Shown here: positions 1 to 11,279 of the stretch, piece by piece
Numbering within the stretch: the stretch's first letter is position 1
Layout of the letters: every line of letters starts with the position of its first letter
Source: Ceratothoa steindachneri
Lineage: Eukaryota > Arthropoda > Malacostraca > Isopoda > Cymothoidae
Reading direction: 5' to 3'
Length of the DNA stretch: 64,000 nucleotides
Assembly (NCBI GenBank): GCA_963969495.1
Contig: OZ018324.1
Location: 143,878,355-143,942,354 of the forward strand
Notes under the pieces: generated by a model
Databases searched by the model: none
The model's input: the letters and a program-made list of their open reading frames with translations, nothing else
Told to the model about the DNA's origin: nothing
Program-made: the position numbers and the translations under genes

Positions 1-2665
1 ATTATTTGCCCATGTTCTTGACATTTCCCTGATCATTCTGACGTGAAATTTATCCCTGCGTCGTCCCTGTGATTATGCTGTCGTGAGGGTTATCTCGGTT
101 ACTCCCTTTGATCATTGATTCGTGACTGTTATAACTTTGGTCTCTGTGTGATGATTCTGTCGTGACTGTTATCTATGTGTAGGGAATGTGGTCATTCTGT
201 ACTGATGGTTATATGTCTGTAGTCCTTGTGATCATTCTCTTGTCACTGGTACATCTGTGTATTCACTGTGATCAGTCTTTCGTAACTGTTATCTATGTGT
301 AGTATATGTTCCTATTGTGTTGGGACTGATATCTATGTCTAGTACCTGTTATGATTCTTTCGTCACTGGTACCTCTGTGTAGTCCCTGTGACCACTCGCA
401 GCTAACTATTATCTATCATTAGGCAATGTGATCATTCTCTTCTGACGCTTATCTGTATACAATCTTTGTAATAGTTCTTTCGCGAGATTTATATCTGTTT
501 AATTACTGTGACCATTCTCTCGGAACTGTTTTCCTTGCTTCGAGACTGTTAACAGTGTATTCCATGTAATCCTTCTGCCGTCATTGATATGTCTGTGTAT
601 TCCTTGTGATCATTCTGACTTAAATCTTATTTATGTATAGTCTATGTGATCATTTTAGCATTAGTGTTATCCCTGTGTGGTCCCTGTGATCATTGTGTCG
701 TGATACTATCTCACTGTAGGCCCTGTGATAATTCTTTCGTGACTGCGATCTCTTTGTTGTCCATTTGATCAAGTTGCATTAATTGTCATCTGTTTGTGAC
801 TGCTATCACTGTGTATCCCTGTGAACATTCTGTCGTGATTCCTATCTCTTTGTAGTCCCTGTGATCATTATTTGTGACTGTTATCGCTGTGAAGGTGGTA
901 CCTGTGATCATTTTTTTATCGTGACTGTTATATCTATGTAGAGCCTCTAATCATTCTGCCATGACTGTTATCTCTCTGCATTCCCTGAGATAATTATACT
1001 TTGACTGTTATTTTTCTGTTTTCCCTGCGATATTTCTAGGGAGAATTTTATTTCTATGTAGGTCCCGTGATAGTGGCGTCAGAACTGTTATCTCTCTAGT
1101 GTCTGTAATAATTACAGAGAGACTGTTATCTCTCTGTAGTCCCAATTCCATCGTGTCTTAAATAATATCGCTGTCTATTCTCAGTAAAAATATTGTAGCT
1201 ACTGTTTTCTTCCTGTAGTCCCTGTGATCGTTCTGTTGTGACTGTTATCTCTGTTTTATCTCTGTGATAATTCTGCCATGACTTTTACCGCTGTATTTCC
1301 TCGGTGATCATTCTGTCGTGGTTCTCTCTCTGTAGTCCTTGTCATCATTTTGTCGTGACCTATATCCGTTTGATTCTTGTGATCATTCTGACAAGTCTAC
1401 TATCTTTGTGTAGTACCTGTGATTCATCTCTCTTGACAATGATCTCTTTGTATTCAATTTAATCATTCTCTCGTGACTACTACTATATCTATGTTTTTCT
1501 CTGATAAATCTCTCGTAACTAAAATCTCTTTTTACTCTCTGTGATCATTGCGTCGTGACTGTTATCTGTATGTAGTACATGTGACAATTTTGTCGTGACT
1601 TTTATCTATGTGTCGTTTATTTGATTATTCTCTCTTTACTCTTATCTCTGAGTTGTTTTGTCCAAATTCTGCCGTGACTAATAGTTATTTTTTAGTCCTT
1701 CTCATCATTTGTCGTGACTATAATATCTGTTTAGTCTCTTATCATTTTCTCCTGACTGATATCTCTGTGTAGTCCTTGTGATGGTTCTATCCTGTTATCT
1801 TCGTTTACTCTATTTGATCATTCTGTCGTGACAATTATATGTATTGGTCATATGATAGTTGTGTCGTGACTGATATATATGTGTAGTCCCTGTTATCATT
1901 CTGTCGTGACTGTTATCTCTGGGTAGTATCTGTTATCACTTCGTTGTAACTTTTTATATGTCTAGTCAATGTGATCATTCTCTCGTGCCTTTTATATCGT
2001 TTTAGTCACATTCATCCTTTACCTTGACTGTTATCTTTGCGGGGATCCTGTTTTCATCCATGTTGACTTATCTCTGCTTACTAGTACCCTCTTATCATTC
2101 TCTCGTTACTATTATGTATATCTCTTTCTTCCTTTGATCATAAATTTCCGATTTTTATCCCCCTGTATTCCCTGTCATCATTCTCTCAGGACTGTTAATT
2201 CCGTATATTCTCTTTCATCATTCGGCCTTGACTGTTATCTATTTGTAGTCAATGTGATAATTTTGTCGGGACAGTTTTTTTGTGTAGTCCTTATGATCAT
2301 TATTTATTATCTCTTGACTGTTATCAATGTGTAGTCCCTGCGATAATTCTGTCATGACCCGATATTTCTTTGTCGCCTTTGTGATAATTCTTTCGTGATT
2401 TTTATAACTTTAAATCCCTGTGATCATTTTGTCCTGTGTTATCTCTATGTACTATCTTTGATCATGTTGGTGTTACTTTATATCTGTCTAGTCCCTTTGA
2501 TCATAATCTCATTACTCCTATACCTGTGTATTTCCAGTTGGCTTTTTGCTGTCATTTTTGTTCTTGTCATGTGTATTCCCTGTATTCTGTATGCACTTTT
2601 CGTAAAAACTTTGTAGTCTTTTTTTATCTTTGTGAATATCATATGATTTTTATGTAGTCTTCCAA
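1..2665. repeat. Degenerate satellite array, about 40-bp unit
   Basis: The whole stretch is built from a repeating phrase whose best-kept parts are TAGTCCCTGTGATCATTCTG followed by TCGTGACTGTTATCTCTGTG, together 40 bases. Roughly 65 units can be followed by eye, each with substitutions and small indels, so the copies have diverged strongly while the spacing has mostly been kept. The array begins before the window and fades near 2650. Short ORFs here are chance products of the repeat. No gene is visible. Family name unknown. Confidence 0.9.
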
Positions 2666-2808
2666 GCGATCTTTGTGAATTCCTCTTTATTTTTGATCTT
2701 CGACTCTCTACTATATCGCTACACTTTGTTGTTCAACAGTAAAGACGACTTATGTCATTATACTTGCCTACGTGCACGAATGAAATGGTTAAGCTTAGGA
2801 TTCATGAG

Positions 2809-3063
2809 TGTCGTAGAATTAGGCAGTTATCGCCTATTTCTTGATTCCTTCATTTGTTCGGGGAAGGACTACAACAGCCAAAAATAATAATTGGAATTGA
2901 ATTTCGTTGAGTGCGCAGGTTTTTGTTATTTAAATAATTCAAATATGGTTGGCCTGGATTGGTCTTATATAATTAGGCTTTGATGGTTGGAGGACTTAAA
3001 TAAGAATTGCAAAAATAATCTTTTAATTAAACAACAAAGTATATAATACAAATAATTACACTC
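2809..3063 (-). repeat. 3' LTR remnant of the Gmr1-like element
   Basis: About 245 bases match 7774-8019 closely, from AATTAGGCAGTTATCGCCTA to AAATAATTACACTC. This is only the downstream part (R/U5 side) of the LTR. The promoter half seen in the other copy is missing and pol sequence joins directly at 3064, so a deletion removed the end of pol, the polypurine tract and most of the LTR. The outer end reads TGTCG on the plus strand (CGACA on the element strand). Confidence 0.75.
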
Positions 3064-4170
3064 AACCTATCCCGTCGTTGCTAGCATCTGTCCTGATGCC
3101 AAAAGGCTCGGCGGGATTAGGTAACCGCAGGATTGGAGCAGATGTTAGTTTACCTTTGAGTTGATTAAAGCTAGCAACTGAGGTCGGGGTCCAGGCAAGT
3201 CGATCAAGGTTTCGCCTCTATAGAAGATCGCATAAGGGGGCGGAAAGCGAGGCAAAGTTTTGTATAAATCTCCTGTAGAAGGAGGTAAGCCCCATAAATG
3301 ACCTTAATTGCCGTTTGTTAACGGGTAGCGGCATTCTCGTGATGGCTTTAATTTTTCTTCATGCGGGGCTAATCGTTGGCTTCATATGCGGATTCCCAAG
3401 TAGTTGATTGTGTCGAAGGCAAAATGACACCTGTTTGGCCCGCTATTAGAGAATGAAGGGCAGTCAGGTGGGTTTCTCAATCGTTTGTGGCAACATATAT
3501 GTTATCAAAATAGAAGGACACACTAGGCAATCTGTTTCATCATCCTGTTGTAGTTGCTATAAGTGGTGACGAGGCGAAAAAGGAAGACTTCTAAACTGCA
3601 TTAACCCCTTTTTGGTAGAAAATGCAGTGAATCTCTTTACACTGTCCTTCAGAGGAATCTGATAGTATGCTTTGCATAAATCCAGTTCCGAAATATATTT
3701 CACCCGTTCAAACAGGTGCAGATTTTGGTCAATTAGCGAAATAGGCTCCGCGTCAAACACTGTGACCGCGTTCAATTTCCTAAAGTCAATACGTATTCTG
3801 TATGACTAATCCGGTTTTCTTACCATGACCACGTGGGAACAATAGTCAGATTTAGAAGGCTCAATGATTTGCAGCTTTAATAAATTTTCCACCTCTCTAT
3901 TAAATTCTTCCCTCAGGTGGACAGGCAAGGGGTACGGTTTAGACGTAACTGCTTCTTCGGTCGTCAACCTAATATCATGATCAAAATGGATAACACGTCT
4001 AGGTACGTAGGAGATGACGTCACGTAACCGTTCAAGGGTGGCTAGGAGCTGAGCTTTCTGTTAAGATGTTAATTTTTTTCGGGGGGGGTTTTAGCTTCTT
4101 CGAAGGGGTCTCCTTTAACTCGGGCACGGGAAAAGGATAATCATCGTCTTGTTTGACGTAGGCATTTTGG
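3064..4170 (-). pseudogene. Reverse transcriptase and RNase H start of the Gmr1-like element
   Basis: Read on the minus strand, the N-terminal RT segment carries PYPLPVHLREEF and a finger motif RIDFRKLNAVTVFDAEP at about 3900-3740, then LDLCKAYYQIPLK and FTAFSTKKGLMQFRSLPF. After a frameshift near 3570 the catalytic block appears as YFDNIYVATND (family YxDD, so the second Asp is changed), followed by LRSFMGLTSFYRRFIQNFA and the RNase H opening FGIRTDASNDGIG, which stops exactly at the LTR. Most of RNase H is therefore absent. At least one stop and several frameshifts separate these blocks. The upstream linker (proline-rich, near 4070-4170) joins the integrase tail. Confidence 0.85.
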
Positions 4171-4214
4171 ACAACCCCCAAGGAAAGCAGGGGAAAATTT
4201 CCTTTGAGGATCGA

Positions 4215-5745
4215 TTATTCATCACTTGCTACAATGCGATGAATTCTTGCACGTCGGTGATACACCTTAGGGAGATTGATATGGAGAAGCCTATTTCCGC
4301 TTGGAGTTTCGATCAGATAGTCTCCAGCGCCACGTTTCTCAACTATCGTAAATGGACCTTTCCATCTGCTTAAGAGTTTGTTAGTGTCCGACAGGAGTAA
4401 TAGCACAACTTCTTCACCAGATTTAAACCTTTGATCTTGATATTTTCCATCGGAGTAGGCCTTATACTTGGCCTAGTTCACCTCGGAGTTTTGGTAGGCC
4501 AACTCCGTGCATTCTTCTTATTTCTTATGGAGCTTGATCAAGTAGAAATACGAGGACTGTATTTCTTGGTCTAAACTGACATTTGTAAATAGCTCCTTAA
4601 GGACACTCAGGGCTCCACAAACATTCCTACTATATAATAATTAAAATGGCGCATATCCCAAAGTACGATGTGGTATCTTTCTATAAGCGAAAAGAGCCAC
4701 TGGCAGATAACGATGCCATTCGCTCGGTTACTCTACGCACAACTTTCGTACAATTGCCTTGAGATTTCCGTTTAACTTCTCACACTTTCCATCCCAGACG
4801 GGTGGAACACAGTAATAAATAAAGGTTTTATCATGAGAAATTTCCCTACTTGCTCCATTAAATGAGAAGTAAAGTGACGGCCGCTGTCTGACAGAATTTC
4901 CTTGGGTAATCCAACGCAGCTAAAACTTTAAATGAGCGCCTCGGCGCATGAGACGCTCTTAATCCTTTCTAGTGGGACGGCCTCAGGGAACCGGGGGACG
5001 AAATCAACTAGGGTGAGGATGATTTTATGCCCCTCGCCTGTTGGTGGGTGAATCGCACCAATTAGTTTGATAGATACACGGGAGAAAGGCTCATAAATAA
5101 TGGGGCCATTTTGCAATAGGGCGGCATAACTCGCCCCTTAACTACTGTCTTTTGACCTACTTCGCACGATCGACAGTATTGCAAAATTTCTTCAGCCGCC
5201 CCAGACCAATAAAAATACTTAGAGATCCTCTTAGTGGTCTTCCTGTGGCCAAAGAGACCAGCAAAAAGGCTGTCATGTGCGGTCTGCAGTATGAGATGCA
5301 CATGTGAGCGCGGAAAGCACACTGTCTCGGACTCAGACGAGTATTCCTGGAAGCAAATGCGAGAGGGAAGGTTATTATTAACCCAAAAAGTGATTGCGGG
5401 TGAATAGGCCCAACTAGGTCGATAGCTACACGGGAGAAAAGTTTATAAATAATGGGGCCCTTTTGCAATTGGGCTGGCTTAACTCACTCTTTAACTGCTG
5501 TCTTTTGACATACGTCACACGATCGACAGTATTGCAAAATTTCTTCGGCCGACCCAGGCCAATAAACATATTTAAAGATCCGCTTAGCGCTCTACGTGTG
5601 CCCAAAGTGATCAGCGAAAAAGCTGTCATGTGTGGTCTGGAGTATGGAACGCACATGTGAGCGCGGGAGGCACACTGGAAGCAAACGCGATAGAGAAGGT
5701 TATTTTAACTCTGAAAGTGACCAATTTGCCACCTCTTACCGCTTC
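4215..5745 (-). pseudogene. Integrase of the Gmr1-like element
   Basis: Minus-strand blocks in order: HHCC zinc module (HDSLFAGLFGHRKTTKRIS then YCRSC), linker PFSRVSIKLIGAIHPP, catalytic core starting LTLVDF (first Asp) with ILSDSGRHFTSHL (second Asp) near 4880, and the Gypsy-type C-terminal segment NKLLSRWKGPFTIVEKRGAG with LLHINLPKVYHRR at 4215-4406. Such integrases insert the cDNA copy into host DNA. The zinc module is present twice in tandem. Several frameshifts and stops break the reading frame. Its position upstream of RT is the diagnostic oddity of this element. Confidence 0.85.
5040..5745 (-). repeat. Tandem duplication (about 355-bp unit) of the integrase zinc module
   Basis: Two adjacent copies, about 5040-5395 and 5396-5745, can be aligned throughout: both contain ACACGGGAGAAA with AATAATGGGGCC, CGATCGACAGTATTGCAAAA and GCACATGTGAGCGCG at a constant offset near 355 bases. 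Each encodes the same HHCC integrase module and the following PFSRVxI linker. The copies differ at many positions and by small indels, so the duplication is old or came from recombination between diverged elements. Confidence 0.85.
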
Positions 5746-5919
5746 CTGTGTTCCTTCGCATGCTTTCGCCCACAGGAGTTGAAGGGAATCACCTTCCTTT
5801 TGCTTCTTGGGAAAGTCTTCATTGACTAAGTTTCTACAATCCAGTTCTGCTGTTCTTGGAGTTTCCAAAGGGACCAGCGCTTCGGAAACTCTCTTAGACT
5901 GAGAGTAGGTGGTCACTGG

Positions 5920-6258
5920 CTAAGCCACCGGGGTTGATGAGACCCTGTTGCTCTTCCCAATCAGAATAGCACAGAACTTTATGGGAATAACAACTAATTC
6001 TGCCCAGCCAGTGAAGTCGGTGCAATCGATGTGGCACTTTACCATGGGGAACCTATTAGCACGTCCCAGATAGTCATGGACGATGGCGAACCGATCGTGA
6101 TCAGGTGATACTGGTGGAAGTATTTTATCCGAGACCACGATACACTTGCACCCTGTATCTCGGACGAGGGTGAAGATACGGCATCCATTTACTGCACCTG
6201 ATTCAACCCGGAGGCCCCCAGGGTTACTTTTGTTGGTGGCCAGACAGACCAGGTTCAC
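5920..6258 (-). CDS. Aspartic protease domain of the Gmr1-like element
   Basis: This open stretch of 112 codons holds the retropepsin-like pattern VNGCRIFTLVRDTGCKCIVV, where DTG is the active-site triad, followed by DYLGRANRFPMVKCHIDC and a hydrophobic strand LVVIPIKFCAILIG. The protease would cut the gag-pol polyprotein. It follows the CCHC knuckle (6330-6390) and precedes integrase, consistent with gag-PR-INT-RT order. It is a domain of a broken polyprotein, not a separate gene; the initiating Met is arbitrary. Confidence 0.75.
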   Translation of the reverse strand: MNLVCLATNKSNPGGLRVESGAVNGCRIFTLVRDTGCKCIVVSDKILPPVSPDHDRFAIVHDYLGRANRFPMVKCHIDCTDFTGWAELVVIPIKFCAILIGKSNRVSSTPVA

Positions 6259-6329
6259 TTGACGAGGTCGCCTGGTGCACCTGGTAGGTAAAGTTGTTTC
6301 TCAGTTGGCTGTTCTGATGGCAATTGAAT

Positions 6330-7300
6330 TTAATTAACATGTCCATCAACTCCACACGAAAAACACACTATGTTTCTTCTGGGGAGTGCTGACGGAGGGT
6401 AATTGGAAGATGACGGTCGATTTTCCTGCTTGATGGGAAATTGCTTCAGTTTTGACTTAAACGTGCCGATTAACTGAACAGATTTTCCTTAATTTTGAGG
6501 AAAGAAAGGGCGCATCTGAAAACGCAACTTGGGGGACATTGGCTCCATTTTCCTTACTTCCTTGTGATAACAATTATGACTGGCGACATATAAGTCAGCC
6601 TTTATACACATTCCTTAAATTTGTTACATATTTTGTCTTTGATGAAGGATCGTATTTCTGAAGGAAGAGAAGTTCAAAATTGGTCCTGCAGGAGGAAATC
6701 AATGAGGGCGACGTAATCTTGGACTACTTTCGAGGTGTCTAGCCAAAAATTCAGGAGTCTTTGAAGAGAAAACCCAAATTTTTTAAATTCTGTTTGGGTT
6801 AAATACGACTCTGCCTGAACTTAACTCGATAGAATTCGAGAGTTATGTTATAGGCAGAGAACAATTCTGCCTGTAACGTAGAATAATTGATGGTTGCTTC
6901 CTAGGGGAGGGAGACAAAGATATATCTCATGGAGGTGCTTAAGAGTGGCAACAACCTCACTACACCGTTTGTCTCAATATCCCACTTGTTGACTTCAAAG
7001 ATCTTTAAAAAATGATTCAAGAAGGAAGAAGGAGACGAAGTCTTCTCTATCTTTAAATGCGGGTAATTTAACGGAGGCCTGTTGATAAGTTGATGGTCCC
7101 GAGGTGATTGATAGAGGCTCATTCCTCATTTTCTCGATTTTGATTTCATGTACGCCAATTTTGTCTCTTTCTTCTCTCTCTTTCTCTTCTCTTTCGTTTT
7201 CTTATCTTTCTCTTTTTCCTTTTCTTCTCTCGCAGTCTTTTCTTCTGTCTGTATCTAGGACATCAATTCTCTCCCAATTAATCCTAAAGATTCTCCTTGT
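6330..7300 (-). pseudogene. gag region of the Gmr1-like element
   Basis: From high to low coordinates: a very Lys/Glu/Arg-rich segment at 7140-7260 (visible as a TC-rich tract on the plus strand), a gag core with NYSTLQAELFSAYNITLEFY and FRQSR near 6880-6780, and a zinc knuckle CFSCGVDGHVN near 6370. Its last Cys is replaced after a stop. Gag packages the RNA in the particle. Multiple stops are present. Placement next to protease and the family-like gag core support the call. Confidence 0.65.
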
Positions 7301-7705
7301 GGTTTGAGATTGTCAAACGACGACATTCTGACTTGCTAACAAAAATAACTGAATGCACTCGAGAGAATATAGACGGGTTTTACTGACCCAAATTTACGCT
7401 CAGTTAAACACTTGTGGGGGAGGGGGAGTCACGCCGTCGAGTTTTGAGGAACCCAAAATATGCACAGCAAAAGCAAATGTACATGTGAGAAGAGAACTTG
7501 CTCCAAACGAGGCAAATCCTAAAGTTGACCGTTATCAAAATCAATTAAAATACTCTGAACCCTATTTAAAATTTTCCCGGACGTTTGTCTACCACCGCAA
7601 ATAAATAATTAGAAAGAGATTTGTCTCTTAAAATCCTCAAACCACCAATTTTAAAACCTTTGTTTAATCTTGACTAATGACCTTTTAATACCTGACACCA
7701 CTTTA

Positions 7706-7706
<1 letters not shown>

Positions 7707-7768
<62 letters not shown>
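7707..7768. repeat. (AT)n microsatellite at the LTR/gag junction
   Basis: About 60 bases of uninterrupted TA dinucleotides sit exactly where the primer-binding site should follow the 5' LTR, so the PBS of the element cannot be seen. It is an expansion inside or next to the element. Confidence 0.95.
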
Positions 7769-7770
<2 letters not shown>

Positions 7771-8234
7771 TATAATTAGGCAGTTATCGCCTAATTCTTG
7801 ATTCCTGTGTTTTTTCGTGGAAGGACTACGACAGCCCAAAATAACAATTGGAATTGAATTTCGTTGAGTGCGCACTGGTTTTTTATTCGAATACTTTAAA
7901 TAAGGTTGGCCGGGATTAGTCTGATTTAATTAGGCTTTGGTGGTTTGAGGATTTAGACAAGAATTGCAAAAATAATCTTTAATTACACAACAAAACATAT
8001 AATACAAATAATTACACTCTCTAGTTATTTATTAATTCAGCCATGGGAAAATTATCAAAAATTACCAATAATTTCTAATTCCGCAAGGGCTCAATACTCC
8101 GAGTACTAAACCGATAGAGTTTAAAAAGAAACTACGAATGGACCCTAGCTCAAGGGTCACAATAATTCACTTTAGTTATCCAGAGGGCGTCGCACCGCCT
8201 CGACCAGTAAAGGAGAGGTTTAAAGATATTACTT

Positions 8235-8246
8235 GGGGGGGGGGGG
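8235..8246. repeat. G12 homopolymer
   Basis: Twelve consecutive G within the LTR. Similar runs occur at 27298-27308 (G11), 35922-35934 (C13) and 41977-41986 (G10), unusual in AT-rich DNA. Confidence 0.9.
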
Positions 8247-8727
8247 TACCAGAATTAGACGCTCGTGAAATATTCTCCAAGTAGACGCTCAAAAGGGGAA
8301 GATTCTCCTGTAGACGTTAGAGGGGAAAACTCCTGTGGGGATGAGAATGCGCTTCTTTTGGACAGGTCCTCCGATCCTGACGCCGTCGTTCCAAATAAGA
8401 TCCTAGCTGCGGGCCGGTATGACTTGTGTTCTATCGCTTGAGGATATGCGCCGTCAGTAGATGATTCCACAGACGTCTTAAAAGAGGCCGCCGAATACCT
8501 TCTGTAGTTTTCCGAGCTTGGCTCACTGGGGAGCAACGTAGATACATCTCACCACTACGACCTGGAGTCTTCTCCAAGGGGAGGGGGGTACGTCTTCGGT
8601 ACTCCTCATTGGGTGGATTCGGACAGAATACTTTCACGATTAATTTTGTGACGGGGAAAATATAGGCGTTCGCCCGAACTCCAATATTTGCTAACGGATG
8701 TATTTAAGCCCTGCCTCACCGCCTCGG

Positions 8728-8735
8728 CTTTTATA
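8728..8735 (-). promoter_or_regulatory. TATA box of the LTR promoter
   Basis: The minus strand reads GCTATAAAAGCCG inside the GC-rich half of the LTR, about 190 bases from the LTR start. Transcription would start near 8700-8705. Prediction from motif only. Confidence 0.5.
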
Positions 8736-9394
8736 GCTCGGCGGCGAGGTTTTGATGGCCTAACTGAACCGAAGAAATTCTCCGCTAATCTCGCCGGAAG
8801 TTTGCTGACTGGCGTAGGGCATTGCCCTTCCCGATAACTTTCGTTTTACACGACTCCTTTAAACACAAATCTTACTCGATCTCTCTTTTTCGACAATGAG
8901 AGTTAACATGGTGAGTCCGACATCACCCACCTGTTGATTACTATCAACTTCTTTTCTATTGAATTGCATTTTTTAATTCAAATTAACCTTAGAAATGGCA
9001 AATAATGGAACACATTTCTCTTTTGCCAAAGACAGAATTCCTCAAGGTTTAATATATGTATTTAGTTGATTGTAATTCCAGGTGTTCGATTTTTTAGTTA
9101 TTATCAAAAATTATCTTTTCCTGCATATTCCCTTGGGCTCCAAGAAATGTATGACCGAAATATTGTGACAATGTAGGAGGTGGTTTTGTATAGAGTATCG
9201 TCCAAATAGATCAGAAAGCCTGTATTTCTATTACAATATCTTCCATAAATTTTGCCAGAGAAAATCCAATTTTTTTAAAGTTGGTGGTATCCGATAAACT
9301 ATATGTGTTAACCACATACATATGGGTAATGTTTATGCAAATGTGGCTGAATAAAATGAAATTTTTCACTAGAGAAGGAATTTACTAGAAATAT

Positions 9395-10195
9395 TGTTGT
9401 CCAAAATTATCCGAACGACAACAGAAACAAATGTATATTTGAAGATAACGATTATACATATCAATGGAAAACATTTATACAAGTTATTCATGATTTTTCT
9501 TTGACATCTTCTTCCCGCGCTGTAATCATGCTCTCTTCATCTTGAAGAAATTCCCACCTTTCAACAACGGTAGAAAATTCATCGAGTCAATCAAACATTT
9601 TTAATGGGATTCAGATCCGGACTCTATCCAGGCCGTTAATTAAAAGTGATGTGCTCTTCATCCACCGAACTATTCATCGACCAAATCGTTTGGCAGGGGG
9701 CGGTATCCTTCATGAAAATTGTTGATTGGATTTCACGAAATTCATGAATTGGGAAAAGCATGCTTTCGCAGCAATTTCTTGAACACTTTTGCATTCATTG
9801 TGCTCCAAAAGTGCCATATCGCCTACTACAGGTATCACGCCCCAGACCATGACACTTCTTCCGACGACTTCAGTCTTTTGGGTGAAAATAACACAAATTT
9901 TCTTCTACATTGCGACGAATGAACCTCTTGTCATCGGACCCAAACAAATTGAAATTAGATTCAGCCGACAATGTGACTCTTAGGCATGTTCAATAATATT
10001 TTTTTCTTATTTTCCATAGGTTTTGTACAATTTACTATGCCTTTTGATCTGATTACGCCAAAATCACAACAATTTTTACCTAGGATGTTGGGAAGCATTG
10101 CTGCATGGAGCTTTAATTTATATGCGTTAAAATCGGCCTCTCGTACCAGTTCCAGGGTCCTTTGTTCATTGTTTGCGCGATAAGTTGTTATCTAA
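9395..10195 (-). pseudogene. Tc1-like transposase relic
   Basis: The minus strand shows a DDE-transposase series: AYKLKLHAAMLPN (N-terminal side), ESNFNLFGSDDKRFIRRN (first Asp replaced by Ala in SAESNF), GRSVMVWGVIP, the second Asp in FMKDTAPCQTI, and SPDLNPIKNV with the final acidic region. At 9398 the plus strand has TTGTCCAAAATTATCCGAAC, which resembles a Tc1 terminal inverted repeat. The matching right end was not found. Stops occur in the C-terminal half and there are frameshifts. The element would have moved by cut-and-paste; it is inactive. Small plus-strand ORFs here are shadows. Confidence 0.8.
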
Positions 10196-10488
10196 ACAAG
10201 ATAGAGTAGCAAAGAAGGCAGGAAATCAAACTTTTTTAATTATTTTTTTAACTCATAAAATTATAATATTCTTGGAAAAATATTAAATTAGATAGAGATT
10301 ATTCAGGGAAGCATCTGCAGCAGACATCGAAAACATCCATAAATGACAGTAAAGGAGCACAAGACAGGTGTTATCTCATTCCAGCTTTGATACATGTCTT
10401 CATAGTATTTACGTTCATCGTCACACCTTCAATTCCTATCGCACTTATGGTTGGGATGATAGAGTCATATGACTGAATAAAATAAATC

Positions 10489-11279
10489 TTGGAAGGTGTT
10501 CATTATTCATATCATAAGTGGCATATCTGTGGTGATCTAAAGGTAATTTCTTTACTTATTGAACTGCAGCTAGAATATACAAAGAATATGTGCTTCTTAT
10601 GCCTATGGAACAACCGTGACGACAGAAATCATTATATTGTCAAAAAGGGGCTCAAAAGAGAAGAACACATAGTTGGCTGATACAATGTGAAGCACATGCC
10701 ATTGTTACATCCACAGAACATATACCTTCCACCACCTTATATCAAACTTGGCCTTATCACAAATTTTGTTAAAGCAAAGGCCCATGATTTTGATCAATTC
10801 CAGTATCTCAAAGAGAAATTTGGTGCTAAGAAAACCAATGCTGAACTTAAAGCTGGCATTTTTGTAGGTCCGTAGATCAGAGAAATTATACGTGACAGGG
10901 AGTTCAGAAATAAACTAACTCCACTTGAGTTGGCAGCATGGGATTCATTTGTCCATGTAGTGCAGAACTTCCTTAGTAATCATAGGGTTGAGAACTATGA
11001 AGAACTAGTGGACAACATGCTAAAGTCCTATCAACGAATGGGTTGTCGGATGTCTCTTAAGATGCATTTTTGCATTCGTATCTAGATTTCTTTCGATCTA
11101 ATATGGGTGATATTATTGACGACCATTTGGAAAGGTTCCACCGATATTTTGCAATGATGGAAAGCTGGCATCAAGGCTGTTTCAACGAAAACATGATGCG
11201 TGACTACTGCTGGTTCCTACAACGGGAGGGTCTTATATCCACGTACAAGGGCATGAGCAAGAGTCTCAAACATTTTTGA
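10489..11279 (+). pseudogene. Unnamed multicopy arthropod protein family, copy A
   Basis: Collinear blocks: HKWHICGDLKVI, MCFLCLWNNRDDRNHYI, NVKHMPLLHPQNI, a hydrophobic IKLGLITNFVKA, ELKAGIFVGP, LTPLELAAWDSFVHVVQNFL, MGCRMSLKMHF and, after a frameshift, LERFHRYFAMMESWHQGCF with MMRDYCWFLQREG. Two in-frame stops (near 10678 and 10873) and a frameshift near 11065 break it. I recognise the series as a repeated, functionally uncharacterised protein common in arthropods and some cnidarians (from memory, unverified). Copies B and C in this window share the same blocks. No catalytic role can be assigned; dispersed copies suggest a mobile or TE-carried gene. Confidence 0.75.

Larger units (their letters stand above)
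2809..8922 (-). mobile_element. Gypsy-superfamily LTR retrotransposon with Gmr1-like gene order (decayed)
   Basis: Read on the minus strand the element runs 5' LTR (8922 down to about 7769), gag (K/E-rich stretch, gag core, CCHC knuckle), protease, integrase, reverse transcriptase, and the very start of RNase H, then a shortened 3' LTR (3063-2809). The LTR outer ends read TGTCG and CGACA, an inverted pair typical of LTRs. Integrase upstream of reverse transcriptase is the Copia-like order known within Gypsy only from the Gmr1 clade. Integrase tail and RT lie on the same strand within one continuous stretch, so the order is not an artefact of two elements. Stops, frameshifts, an internal duplication and a 3' deletion make it dead. 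No target-site duplication was found. Confidence 0.82.
7769..8922 (-). repeat. 5' LTR of the Gmr1-like element
   Basis: The low end (7774-8019) repeats 2819-3063. The rest, GC-richer up to 8922, has no counterpart because the 3' LTR is truncated. On the element strand it begins TGTCGGACTC at 8922 and holds a TATA box (8735-8728). Length about 1.15 kb. The ORF-like stretch at 8255-8637 within it is not thought to code. Confidence 0.65.

Noticed and set aside
2134..2657. Short membrane-like ORFs of 66-73 codons
   Set aside because: Hydrophobic reading frames produced by the T-rich satellite unit.
1..2665. CRISPR array
   Set aside because: Adjacent units without unique spacers of constant size; all of the sequence is repeat, and the genome looks animal.
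7353..7604. 83-codon plus-strand ORF in the Gmr1-like element
   Set aside because: Opposite to the element's coding strand, no motif, inside the 5' leader/gag start.
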